DNA of 64,000 bases, taken from the NCBI RefSeq assembly GCF_017833295.1, contig NZ_JAFIBW010000001.1:4615501-4679500 (forward strand), written 5' to 3'. This stretch comes from Methylobacterium sp. PvR107 (GTDB taxonomy: Bacteria; Pseudomonadota; Alphaproteobacteria; Rhizobiales; Beijerinckiaceae). This document shows positions 28,222-35,762 of the stretch, piece by piece. Every line of letters starts with the position of its first letter. Position 1 is the first letter of the stretch. The translations under genes were made by a program, and so were the position numbers. The notes below the pieces were generated by a model. The model did no database searches, had not been told where the DNA came from, and saw only the letters and a list, made by a program, of their open reading frames with translations.

Positions 28222-30087
28222 CTAGAAGTCGTCGTCCGCGGCCTCGTCAACCCGCGCTGCCTCGCCTTCGCCCAGGATCTCCGCCTCGCCGATAGGCAAC
28301 GCCTCCGGCGCCGTCTCACGCACGTCAACGATTTCCGCGCCGGGGAAACGCGTCAACACTTCGCGCACGAACGGGTCGGCAGCGGCGTTCTCCAGGCGGG
28401 TTTCGGTCGCCGCCCTGGCCGCGGCATCGCGCGTCAGCGCGCCTTCTTCCTTCGAGAGGGCAACGACCCAGCGCCGTCCGGTCCAGCGCTCGATGGCCGC
28501 TGCGAGGTCGGTGGCAAGGCTTGGACGCCCGCCGGACGCGAGCCGGAATTCGATGCGGCCCTCCTCGAACCGCACAAGATGGATGTCCCGCTCCAGCGCC
28601 GTGCGGAGCAGGATGTCCCGGTTGGCATCCGCCAGAGCGATCAGATCCTCGAATCGGCCGAGCCGCGGCGTCGGCGGCGCCGCTGGTGCCGGCCGCGGAG
28701 CCGGGGCCGCCATCGCCGTCGGCATGACCGAGGGATTCGGCTGTGCCATGTCCGTTCGAGGTGACGCCGCGAGAGCCGCAGAGCCGCCGCCCCGCAGATC
28801 AGGGATCGGTGGGAGAGGCGGGCGCACCGACGGCGCGGGCGGATCGTCCTGGAGCGCGGCGGCCGCCTCGGACTTCAGCTGGCGCAGAGCCTCATCCGGC
28901 GTGGGCAGGTCGGCCGCGTAGGCGAGGCGCACGATCGCCATCTCGGCCGCCGCAAGCGGCCGGGGCGCAGCCTGGACCTCGGGGATCGCCTTCAGCAGGA
29001 TCTGCCACGCCCGCGACAGCGCGCGGACCGAGAGCTTCTCGGCGAACTCAGCGCCGCGAACGCGTTCCGTCTCGCTCAGCGTCGGATCCGACGCGGTTTC
29101 CGGCACCACCTTCAGACGGGTCACGAGATGCGTGAAGGCCGCGAGATCCGAGAGCACCACCGACGGGTCCGCGCCGGAATCGTACTGCGCCCGCAATTCC
29201 GCAAAGGCCGCCGGCACGGATCCGCGCATCACCGCCTCGAACAGGTCGAGGATGCGGGCGCGATCGGCCAATCCGAGCATGTCGCGCACGCTTTGCGCGG
29301 TGACGGTCCCGGCGCCGTGGGCGATCGCCTGATCGAGCAGCGAGAGGGCATCGCGCACCGAGCCTTCCGCAGCGCGCACGATTGCGCCCAGCGCTTCGTC
29401 CTCGGCCTCGACGCGTTCGGCCGCGCAGACCTTGGCGAGATGGGCGTGCAGCGTCGGGGCCTCGACCCGGCGGAGATCGAACCGCTGGCAGCGCGACAGG
29501 ATCGTCACCGGGACCTTGCGGATCTCAGTGGTGGCGAAGACGAACTTGGCGTGCGGGGGCGGTTCCTCGAGCGTCTTCAGGAAGGCGTTGAACGCCTTCT
29601 CAGACAGCATGTGGACCTCGTCGACGATGTAGACCTTGTAGCGCGCCGAGACCGGTCCATAGCAGATGCCGTCGATGATCGCCCGGACGTCGTCGATGCC
29701 GGTATGCGAGGCGGCATCCATCTCCAGCACGTCCATGTGCCGCGATTCCATGATCGCCGCGCAGTGGACGCCGAGTTCCGGCATCGACACGGTCGGCCCG
29801 GTATCGGGAATGCCGGCCCGGGCGTAGTTGAGGCCGCGGGCGAGGATGCGGGCTGTGGTGGTCTTGCCGACGCCGCGCACACCGGTGAGCATCCAAGCCT
29901 GGGGGATGCGGTTGGCCGCGAACCCGTTGGCCAGGGTCCGCACCATCGCATCCTGGCCGATCAGGTCGCCGAAATTCGTGGGGCGGTATTTTCGCGCGAG
30001 CACCCGGTAGGGCGTCACCGCGGCGGGGGGCGCTGCAAATCCGGGCAGGCCCGGCTCGTCGTCAGGCGTGCCGGTCGAAGCGTCCAT
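28222..30087 (-). CDS. dnaX: DNA polymerase III subunits gamma/tau
   Basis: ATPase of the sliding-clamp loader. The 621 residues contain the AAA+ domain (about 25-240) with Walker A GVRGVGKTTTARIL, Walker B VYIVDEVHMLS, sensor ATTEIRKVP and the SRC motif SRCQRFDLRR. A lid/collar domain follows, then a Pro/Ala-rich linker (about 400-480) and a tau-like C-terminal domain. The zinc module between Walker A and Walker B is degenerate: only one of the four expected Cys is visible (GVHCAAIM). No internal frameshift site for a short gamma form was identified. SRP RNA lies just upstream, ybaB just downstream. Confidence 0.95.
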   Translation of the reverse strand: MDASTGTPDDEPGLPGFAAPPAAVTPYRVLARKYRPTNFGDLIGQDAMVRTLANGFAANRIPQAWMLTGVRGVGKTTTARILARGLNYARAGIPDTGPTVSMPELGVHCAAIMESRHMDVLEMDAASHTGIDDVRAIIDGICYGPVSARYKVYIVDEVHMLSEKAFNAFLKTLEEPPPHAKFVFATTEIRKVPVTILSRCQRFDLRRVEAPTLHAHLAKVCAAERVEAEDEALGAIVRAAEGSVRDALSLLDQAIAHGAGTVTAQSVRDMLGLADRARILDLFEAVMRGSVPAAFAELRAQYDSGADPSVVLSDLAAFTHLVTRLKVVPETASDPTLSETERVRGAEFAEKLSVRALSRAWQILLKAIPEVQAAPRPLAAAEMAIVRLAYAADLPTPDEALRQLKSEAAAALQDDPPAPSVRPPLPPIPDLRGGGSAALAASPRTDMAQPNPSVMPTAMAAPAPRPAPAAPPTPRLGRFEDLIALADANRDILLRTALERDIHLVRFEEGRIEFRLASGGRPSLATDLAAAIERWTGRRWVVALSKEEGALTRDAAARAATETRLENAAADPFVREVLTRFPGAEIVDVRETAPEALPIGEAEILGEGEAARVDEAADDDF

Positions 30088-30126
30088 GCCGTGTCAGAAT
30101 CAAGCTGCCGCGCGCAGGGAATGAGG

Positions 30127-30225
30127 TGGGAGGCTGGACGAAGACCCGCTCGGTCTCGTTAGGGCTGCTTCCTTCCGGACCTGACCCGGTTGGCGAGTGA
30201 AACGTCCCTCGCCAACCCCCCGCCG
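30127..30225 (-). ncRNA. ffs: Signal recognition particle RNA, small bacterial type (4.5S-like)
   Basis: Read on the minus strand, the sequence contains GGTCAGGTCCGGAAGGAAGC followed by AGCC, the invariant Ffh-binding domain (GGAA loop and asymmetric loop). The flanks can pair to close a hairpin (GGCGGGGGG near the 5' end with CCTCCCACC near the 3' end). The length of about 99 bases fits the small bacterial SRP RNA. It ends about 40 bases upstream of dnaX on the same strand. Ends are estimated from pairing. Confidence 0.9.
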
Positions 30226-30276
30226 GCTATATGGCCGGGCCTCGGCCTGAACGCAAGCGCTGCCGCTCGGTGGCGC

Positions 30277-30537
30277 CTACTCGGCCTTGCGCTTCACGAT
30301 GGCCAAGGTCTTCGGGTCGAGCTTCAGGTCAAACTTCTTGCCGCTGGCATCGATCGCGTCATCGACCTCGATCATGCCATCGTCGAGCTCGATCTCGTCC
30401 CACTTGGTGAATCCTTCCTGCTTGAGCATCGCTTCCACCTTGGCCTGCTGGTCGGGTGGAAGCTTCTGGTCGGCTTCGGCAGCGGTCGCGAGGCCGATAG
30501 CGAAAGTCAGCGCGAGAAGTGGCGTGGCGAGGCGCAA
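30277..30537 (-). CDS. Small exported PepSY-like protein
   Basis: About 86 residues with a signal peptide (LATPLLALTFAIGLATAAEA) and a mature domain of the PepSY type: helix LPPDQQAKVEAMLKQEGFTKWDEIELDDG, then strands ending KFDLKLDPKTLAIVKRKAE. PepSY domains are often periplasmic inhibitors or binding modules; the role here is unknown. There is no in-frame ATG: TTG at 30537 has GGAG 6 bases upstream and is preferred to the TTG at 30549. It is upstream of the SRP RNA on the same strand and divergent from comM. Confidence 0.75.
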   Translation of the reverse strand: MRLATPLLALTFAIGLATAAEADQKLPPDQQAKVEAMLKQEGFTKWDEIELDDGMIEVDDAIDASGKKFDLKLDPKTLAIVKRKAE

Positions 30538-30683
30538 GGCGGTCTCCAATCCATCACGAGTTGTCGGCTGTGAACAGGAATGCAGCAGAGGGGTTCCCGC
30601 GCGCCGCGGATCCTCTTGAGTCCCCTACAATTCTCCCGCAGATCTGGAGCGCCCGAGCCTGAGGCGTCGAGGATTCTTCACCT

Positions 30684-32222
30684 ATGGTCATGCGCGTCGC
30701 CACCGTCGCCTTCGAGGGTATCGAGGCGCGGGCGGTCGACGTGCAGGTCCAGATCATCCCGGGCTCGGTGGTGTTCACGGTGGTAGGCCTGCCCGACAAG
30801 GCGGTGGCCGAATCCCGCGAGCGGGTGCGCGGTGCCTTGATCGCTTCGGGGCTGGCGCTTCCGGCCAAGCGCATAACCGTCAATCTCGCCCCTGCGGATC
30901 TGCCCAAGGAAGGCTCACATTACGACCTGCCGATCGCGCTGGGCGTCATGGCGGCCATCGGCGCGATCCCGGCGGATGCCCTCTCCGGCTACTGCGTCCT
31001 GGGCGAGCTCGCGCTCGACGGCAGCATCACCGCGGTCAACGGCGTGCTGCCGGCCGCCATCGCGGCGGGCGCGCGCGGCCTCGGACTGATCTGCCCGGCA
31101 TCGACCGGACCGGAGGTGGCCTGGGCCGGCGGCGACCTCGACGTGCTCGCCCCCCGATCGTTGATCCAGCTCGCCAACCACTTCAAGGGCAGCCAGGTCA
31201 TGGCGCGCCCGGAGCCCGCAATGGCCGGTCTGGCGGGACCCTTGCCGGACCTGATCGACATCAAGGGTCAGGAGGGGGCCAAGCGCGCCCTCGAAGTCGC
31301 CGCCGCGGGCGGGCACAATCTGCTGATGAACGGACCGCCCGGCTCGGGTAAGTCGATGCTCGCCGCCCGGCTGCCCTCGATCCTGCCGCCCCTCGGCCCC
31401 CGCGAGCTGCTCGACATCTCCATGGTCCAGTCGGTCGCGGGCGAACTGAAGGACGGCGCGCTCTCGAACCGTCGCCCGTTCCGCCAGCCGCACCATTCCG
31501 CCTCGATGGCCGCGCTGGTCGGCGGCGGCCTCGGCGCGCGCCCGGGCGAGGTCTCCCTGGCCCATGGCGGCGTGCTCTTCCTGGACGAGCTTCCCGAATT
31601 CGCCCCGCAGGTCCTCGACAGTCTGCGTCAGCCCATGGAGACCGGCGAGGTGATGATCGCCCGCGCCAATCACCGGGTCACCTATCCGGCCCGGTTCCAG
31701 CTCGTGGCCGCGATGAACCCGTGCCGCTGCGGCCAGGGTCTGGAGCCGGGCTACGCCTGCCGGCGAGGCCCGAATGACCGCTGCATGGCGCAGTATCAGG
31801 CGCGGATCTCGGGCCCGCTGCTCGACCGGATCGACCTGCGCATCGAGGTCCCGGCGGTGACGGCAGCCGACTTGATCCTCCCGCCGCCCGCGGAAGGTTC
31901 GGCCGAGGCCGCCGCCCGGGTCGCTGCGGCTCGCGCCCTTCAGAGCGCCCGCTATGCCGGCCGGGGCCTGTCGTCCGCCACCACCAACGCCACCTGCCCG
32001 GCGAACCTGATCGAGCAGGTCGCCAGCCCCGATGCCGACGGGACGGCGCTGATCCGGCAGGCGGCCGAGAGCATGCGGCTCTCCGCCCGTGGCTTCCACC
32101 GCACCCTCCGTCTCGCCCGGACGCTCGCCGATCTCGACGGCGAGACGCAGGTCCGCCGGCTGCATCTGGCGGAAGCCCTCTCGTATCGCGGTCGCGGCGA
32201 CGGCACGGCGGTCGCGGCTTGA
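30684..32222 (+). CDS. comM: YifB/ComM family Mg-chelatase-like AAA+ ATPase
   Basis: A hexameric helicase-type ATPase that helps branch migration when transformed DNA is integrated. The 512 residues have an N-terminal Lon-protease-like (S5) domain (about 15-165) and an AAA+ domain with Walker A GPPGSGKSMLAARL and Walker B GGVLFLDELPEF. The zinc-like MNPCRCGQG segment follows, then a C-terminal Mg-chelatase lid domain. Its stop codon overlaps the TTG start of the PP2C-kinase gene (TTGA), so the two are cotranscribed and coupled. No other competence gene is in the window. Confidence 0.93.
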   Translation: MVMRVATVAFEGIEARAVDVQVQIIPGSVVFTVVGLPDKAVAESRERVRGALIASGLALPAKRITVNLAPADLPKEGSHYDLPIALGVMAAIGAIPADALSGYCVLGELALDGSITAVNGVLPAAIAAGARGLGLICPASTGPEVAWAGGDLDVLAPRSLIQLANHFKGSQVMARPEPAMAGLAGPLPDLIDIKGQEGAKRALEVAAAGGHNLLMNGPPGSGKSMLAARLPSILPPLGPRELLDISMVQSVAGELKDGALSNRRPFRQPHHSASMAALVGGGLGARPGEVSLAHGGVLFLDELPEFAPQVLDSLRQPMETGEVMIARANHRVTYPARFQLVAAMNPCRCGQGLEPGYACRRGPNDRCMAQYQARISGPLLDRIDLRIEVPAVTAADLILPPPAEGSAEAAARVAAARALQSARYAGRGLSSATTNATCPANLIEQVASPDADGTALIRQAAESMRLSARGFHRTLRLARTLADLDGETQVRRLHLAEALSYRGRGDGTAVAA

Positions 32223-33979
32223 GTGCGGCCATCAGCAATCCGGGTTCGGATCTGACCGTCTCGATCGGGCAGCACAGCACGGCCGGCCGCAAGGACGCCA
32301 ACCAGGATTTTCACGGCGCCCTCGTGCCGCAGCAACCGGCGCTCGGCCTGAAAGGCATCGCCGTGGCGCTTGCCGACGGGATCAGCAGCAGCGCGGCGGG
32401 GGCTGCGGCGAGCGAGACCGCAATCAAGAGCTTCCTCAGCGACTACTACGCCACCCCTGACACGTGGTCGGTGAAGAATTCCGCCCAGAAGGTGATCGCG
32501 GCCGCGAACTCCTGGCTCCACGCCCAGACCCGGCGCGGCCTGGATCCGAACGATGCCGACCGCGGCTACGTCACGACCTTCGATGTCCTGATCCTGAAGT
32601 CGCGCACCGCGCATCTCTTCCACGCCGGCGACGCCCGGATCTGGCGTGTGGCGGGACGATCCCTCGAGCAGCTCACCGAGGACCACCGCGTCATCGTCTC
32701 CGCGGCGGAATCCTATCTCGGTCGCGCTCTGGGCGTGAACGGCCGGGTCGAGATCGATTACCATACGCTCAGCATCGACGCGGGCGACACTTTCGTGCTC
32801 ACCACGGACGGCGTCCACGAGCATGTCACGCCGCGCGATATGGTCTCGGCGATCACGTCTTCGGAGAACCTCGATGTCGCCGCCCAAGCCATCGTCGAGG
32901 CGGCTCTCTCTGCCGGCAGTACGGACAACCTGACGATCCAGATCGTTCGGGTCGACTCGGTGCCGGCGGGTGAAGCCGTCGATCTGCTCGAGGATGTTCA
33001 GGGACTCGATCCCGCCCCCCTGCTCGACCCGCCTTCCGAGTTCGATGGTTACCGCCTCCTGCGCACGCTCCATTCCGGTCCTCGGAGCCGCGTCTACCTC
33101 GCGGCGGATCTGGAGACCGGGGCGCACGTCGCCTTGAAGGTCCTGTCGCTGGACCTGCGCGACGATCCCGCTCAGCGCAAACGGTTCGTCATGGAGGAGT
33201 GGATCGCCCGCCGGATCGACAATCCGCATGTCCTCCAGGCCCATCCGCAGAACCGGCGCCGCAGTCACCTCTACACGGTGATGCGCTACGTCGAGGGTCA
33301 GACCCTGACGCAGTGGATGCGCGATCACGCCGTGCCCGAGCTCGAGGCCGTCCGGGGCCTCATCGAGCAGCTCGCGAAGGGGGTCCAGGCGTTCCACCGG
33401 CGGGAGATGGTCCATCAGGACCTGCGGCCCGACAACGTCCTGATCGACGCATCGGGGACCGTTCAGGTCATCGACTTCGGTGCTACGAAGGTTGCCGGCG
33501 TCGTCGAGGGCGATCCGCGGATCGACCCGGCCGAGATCCTCGGCACGGTGCAGTACACGGCGCCGGAATGCTTCCTGGGCGTGCCGTCGACGGCCGGCTC
33601 CGACGTGTTCGCGGTTGGGGTCATGGCCTACCAGATGCTTACCGGCCGGCTTCCCTACGGCGATGCGGTGCCGCGCGCACGTACGCCGGCGGCGCAGCGC
33701 CGGCTGCGCTACGTCTCAGCCTTGGCGACGCGCCCGCTGCTGCCGGTCTGGGTCGATGGCGCTCTGCGGAAGGCGGTTCATCCGAATCCGGTCCGGCGCT
33801 ATCAGGCCCTCTCGGAGTTCATCCAGGATCTCCGGTATCCCAACCCGGCCTTCGCGGACGGGAGGCGGACATCGTTGCTGGAGCGGGATCCGCTGCTGTT
33901 CTGGCGTCTTCTGTCGCTGACGCTGGGGATCGTGGCGCTGACGCTCGCCGGCATCCTCGTCGCCCATCCGCCCCGGTGA
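32219..33979 (+). CDS. Bifunctional PP2C phosphatase / Ser-Thr kinase fusion, membrane-anchored
   Basis: One 586-residue polypeptide joins opposite activities. The PP2C domain (about 12-246) keeps its metal motifs: RKDANQD (24-30), ADGISS (52-57), HAGDAR (135-140), TTDGV (195-199) and STDNLT (234-239). The kinase domain (about 276-540) has the Gly loop HSGPRSRVY, Lys307 in VALK, the catalytic loop H399-Q-D401-L-R403, N406, DFG 419-421 and APE 448-450. The usual catalytic-loop Lys is Arg403. A transmembrane helix (about 563-582) ends the protein, so the enzyme faces the cytoplasm. TTG at 32219 overlaps the comM stop. Substrates are unknown. Confidence 0.9.
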   Translation: MSAAISNPGSDLTVSIGQHSTAGRKDANQDFHGALVPQQPALGLKGIAVALADGISSSAAGAAASETAIKSFLSDYYATPDTWSVKNSAQKVIAAANSWLHAQTRRGLDPNDADRGYVTTFDVLILKSRTAHLFHAGDARIWRVAGRSLEQLTEDHRVIVSAAESYLGRALGVNGRVEIDYHTLSIDAGDTFVLTTDGVHEHVTPRDMVSAITSSENLDVAAQAIVEAALSAGSTDNLTIQIVRVDSVPAGEAVDLLEDVQGLDPAPLLDPPSEFDGYRLLRTLHSGPRSRVYLAADLETGAHVALKVLSLDLRDDPAQRKRFVMEEWIARRIDNPHVLQAHPQNRRRSHLYTVMRYVEGQTLTQWMRDHAVPELEAVRGLIEQLAKGVQAFHRREMVHQDLRPDNVLIDASGTVQVIDFGATKVAGVVEGDPRIDPAEILGTVQYTAPECFLGVPSTAGSDVFAVGVMAYQMLTGRLPYGDAVPRARTPAAQRRLRYVSALATRPLLPVWVDGALRKAVHPNPVRRYQALSEFIQDLRYPNPAFADGRRTSLLERDPLLFWRLLSLTLGIVALTLAGILVAHPPR

Positions 33980-33992
33980 GGGCGCCGCCCTG

Positions 33993-34709
33993 TCAGGCGT
34001 CCAGTTCGGGATAATGGCGGAAGACACCGTCCTCGCTGAACGGGATCCGCCTCTCGCTCGCCAGATAGGCCGCGATCCGCGGTCGCTGCGCCACGGCGTC
34101 GTGGAGGCGCACGACCCGAGGTGTGTCGCGCAAGGCCGCGCCCGCCGCTTTCGGGAAGGCGTAGCGCAATCCCTCGACAAGCTGGAACAGCGACAGATCC
34201 GCGTAGGACAGATCGGAGCCGACCAGCCGGCCGCCATTGGCCGTCAGCACGCGCTCGAAGTAGCGGAGGAATTTCGGGATGCGCTCTTCGCGGAAGCCCT
34301 TGGCCCGGCGCAGGGCTTCGGGCTTCTGCTCGGCATAATACAGGCCGACACCGACCGGATGGTGGGAGTCGTGCGCCTCGTCTACGGCGTCCGCGATGGT
34401 GAGCTGAAGCTGGTGCGTCCAGATGCGGTCGCGCTCCGATGCGCCGACGAGGCCGAGACGCGGACCGAGATAGAGCAGGATCGCGGACGTCTGAGCGACG
34501 AACACGTCCCCGTCGCGCAGGAACGGCGGTGCGAATGGCGGGCGGGGGTTCTCCGGATCGGAGAGGCGGCCCTGCATCGGCTCGATGCCGCCGGCCTCGT
34601 CGTCCTGCCGGGCGACGTCAACGTAATCGGCCCCGGCGTCTTCCAGGGAGAGGCGGACGAACTCGCCGCGGCCCTGGATCATCGGCCAATAATGAAGCTC
34701 GTAAGCCAT
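33993..34709 (-). CDS. Glutathione S-transferase family protein
   Basis: A cytosolic GST-fold protein of 238 residues. The N-terminal thioredoxin-like domain (about 1-90) begins AYELHYWPMIQGRGEFVRL, where the early Tyr is the usual catalytic residue of this group, and contains QTSAILLYLG, the glutathione-gamma-glutamyl contact. The C-terminal helical domain has LVGSDLSYADLSLFQLVEGL. It is similar to sigma/mu-like bacterial GSTs. ATG at 34709 is the first good start. It converges with the PP2C-kinase gene. Substrate unknown. Confidence 0.88.
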   Translation of the reverse strand: MAYELHYWPMIQGRGEFVRLSLEDAGADYVDVARQDDEAGGIEPMQGRLSDPENPRPPFAPPFLRDGDVFVAQTSAILLYLGPRLGLVGASERDRIWTHQLQLTIADAVDEAHDSHHPVGVGLYYAEQKPEALRRAKGFREERIPKFLRYFERVLTANGGRLVGSDLSYADLSLFQLVEGLRYAFPKAAGAALRDTPRVVRLHDAVAQRPRIAAYLASERRIPFSEDGVFRHYPELDA

Positions 34710-34758
34710 GGCCGCCTCATCGTTGGTGAAGACGGGACCCGACGATGCCGCTTCCGCG

Positions 34759-35208
34759 TCAGTTGCCGGCTGCGGCGTCTTCGGCGGTCGCCTTCTCGGC
34801 GGGGGGCTCGGCACTGGCGACGGCCTTGTGGGCCAGCATCGGCTGAAGCCGCTCGGCGAGTTGCTGATCGAGATGCGTGGCGTAGGCACCCTTGAAGTAC
34901 CGCTCCCCGGTCTTGGCACCGTAGAGCCGATCATGCGCCTTGATCATCGCGGCGACTTCCGGGCGGCAGAGGAAGCCGGTGATGCCGACGGCCTCGTACC
35001 AGCGGCCCGCCCGTGCCTCGGCGGTCGCCTTCGGGTTCGACAGCACCGTATCGGCGAAGCACTCGGTGGCGGCCTGCCGCAGCGGCGCCAGCACCTTCTC
35101 GGCCTCGGCCGCGTTCACTGCCGGGGCCGCGGGCTGCCGGTGCGGGCGCGCCTGCGCCGTCGAGACGAGAGCGAGGACGGTGAGAGTGGCGAGGATCGAA
35201 GACTTCAT
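34759..35208 (-). CDS. Small secreted protein, hypothetical (149 aa)
   Basis: Signal peptide MKSSILATLTVLALVSTAQA is followed by a Pro/Ala stretch and a helical mature domain with two Cys (ATECFADT and GFLCRPEV, about residues 50 and 80) that may form a disulfide. The last 25 residues are Ala/Glu-rich and probably disordered. Exported to the periplasm or beyond. I recognise no family. It is upstream of the GST gene on the same strand, 49 bases away. Confidence 0.65.
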   Translation of the reverse strand: MKSSILATLTVLALVSTAQARPHRQPAAPAVNAAEAEKVLAPLRQAATECFADTVLSNPKATAEARAGRWYEAVGITGFLCRPEVAAMIKAHDRLYGAKTGERYFKGAYATHLDQQLAERLQPMLAHKAVASAEPPAEKATAEDAAAGN

Positions 35209-35345
35209 GCGGGCGGCCTCGTCGGGTGTCCGAACCACGTTCAGCATTCCCTCATGATTGCGTCGGGAACGGGGCTGATCCGTCAGTCGGCGTGCCCGAT
35301 TCCGGGCAAGATCCAGACCGTTTTGCGACGGCTTCCGACCGAGGC

Positions 35346-35720
35346 TCAGCCTCGGCGTTCGGCGTTCCAGCGTCCCCGGCATGCGAGGGATCCGGAGGCG
35401 ACCCAGCTCCCGGCGCCGAACCCGTTCGCGCCGAGGCGTCCGCTGACAACGGCCGTGGCCATCCCGTTCGAGATCGAGCCCCGGACGGCGCCGTTTCCGG
35501 CGACTCTCCCCTGAACCGTGAAGGCTGCGCCGATGAAGCGAGCCCGGCCGTCCTCGATCCGGACTGGGTAGCGGTAGGCCCTGTCGCACGTGCCCGCCTC
35601 GGTGATGATCTCGACGCTCCACGTGCCGTCGAACCGGTTCGGGATCGGCGCCCTGTGCGGTGCGGCCGTGGCGGGAAGCGCGCAGGCGACGATCAGGGCG
35701 GCGGCGATCAGGCGCGTCAT
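35346..35720 (-). CDS. Small secreted protein, hypothetical (124 aa)
   Basis: Signal peptide MTRLIAAALIVACALPATAA is followed by a beta-rich domain (RFDGTWSVEIITEAGTCDRAYRYPVRIEDGR) with a Gly-rich C-terminal half and two Cys (GTCDR and LACRG) positioned for a disulfide. It resembles small periplasmic beta-barrel-like proteins of unknown function in Rhizobiales. ATG at 35720 is the obvious start. It sits between the mutase small subunit gene and another secreted protein gene, all on the minus strand. Confidence 0.65.
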   Translation of the reverse strand: MTRLIAAALIVACALPATAAPHRAPIPNRFDGTWSVEIITEAGTCDRAYRYPVRIEDGRARFIGAAFTVQGRVAGNGAVRGSISNGMATAVVSGRLGANGFGAGSWVASGSLACRGRWNAERRG

Positions 35721-35762
35721 GCGACTTCGGTCCGGGGAAAGATCACGAGATCCGGTGACGGG

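Noticed and set aside
30127..30225. SRP RNA on the plus strand
   Set aside because: The plus strand has the reverse complement of the Ffh-binding motif (GGTCAGGTCCGGAAGGAAGC); only the minus strand gives the functional RNA.
30915..32165. Minus-strand frame of 416 codons opposite comM
   Set aside because: Shadow of comM; no family match, no promoter or ribosome site.
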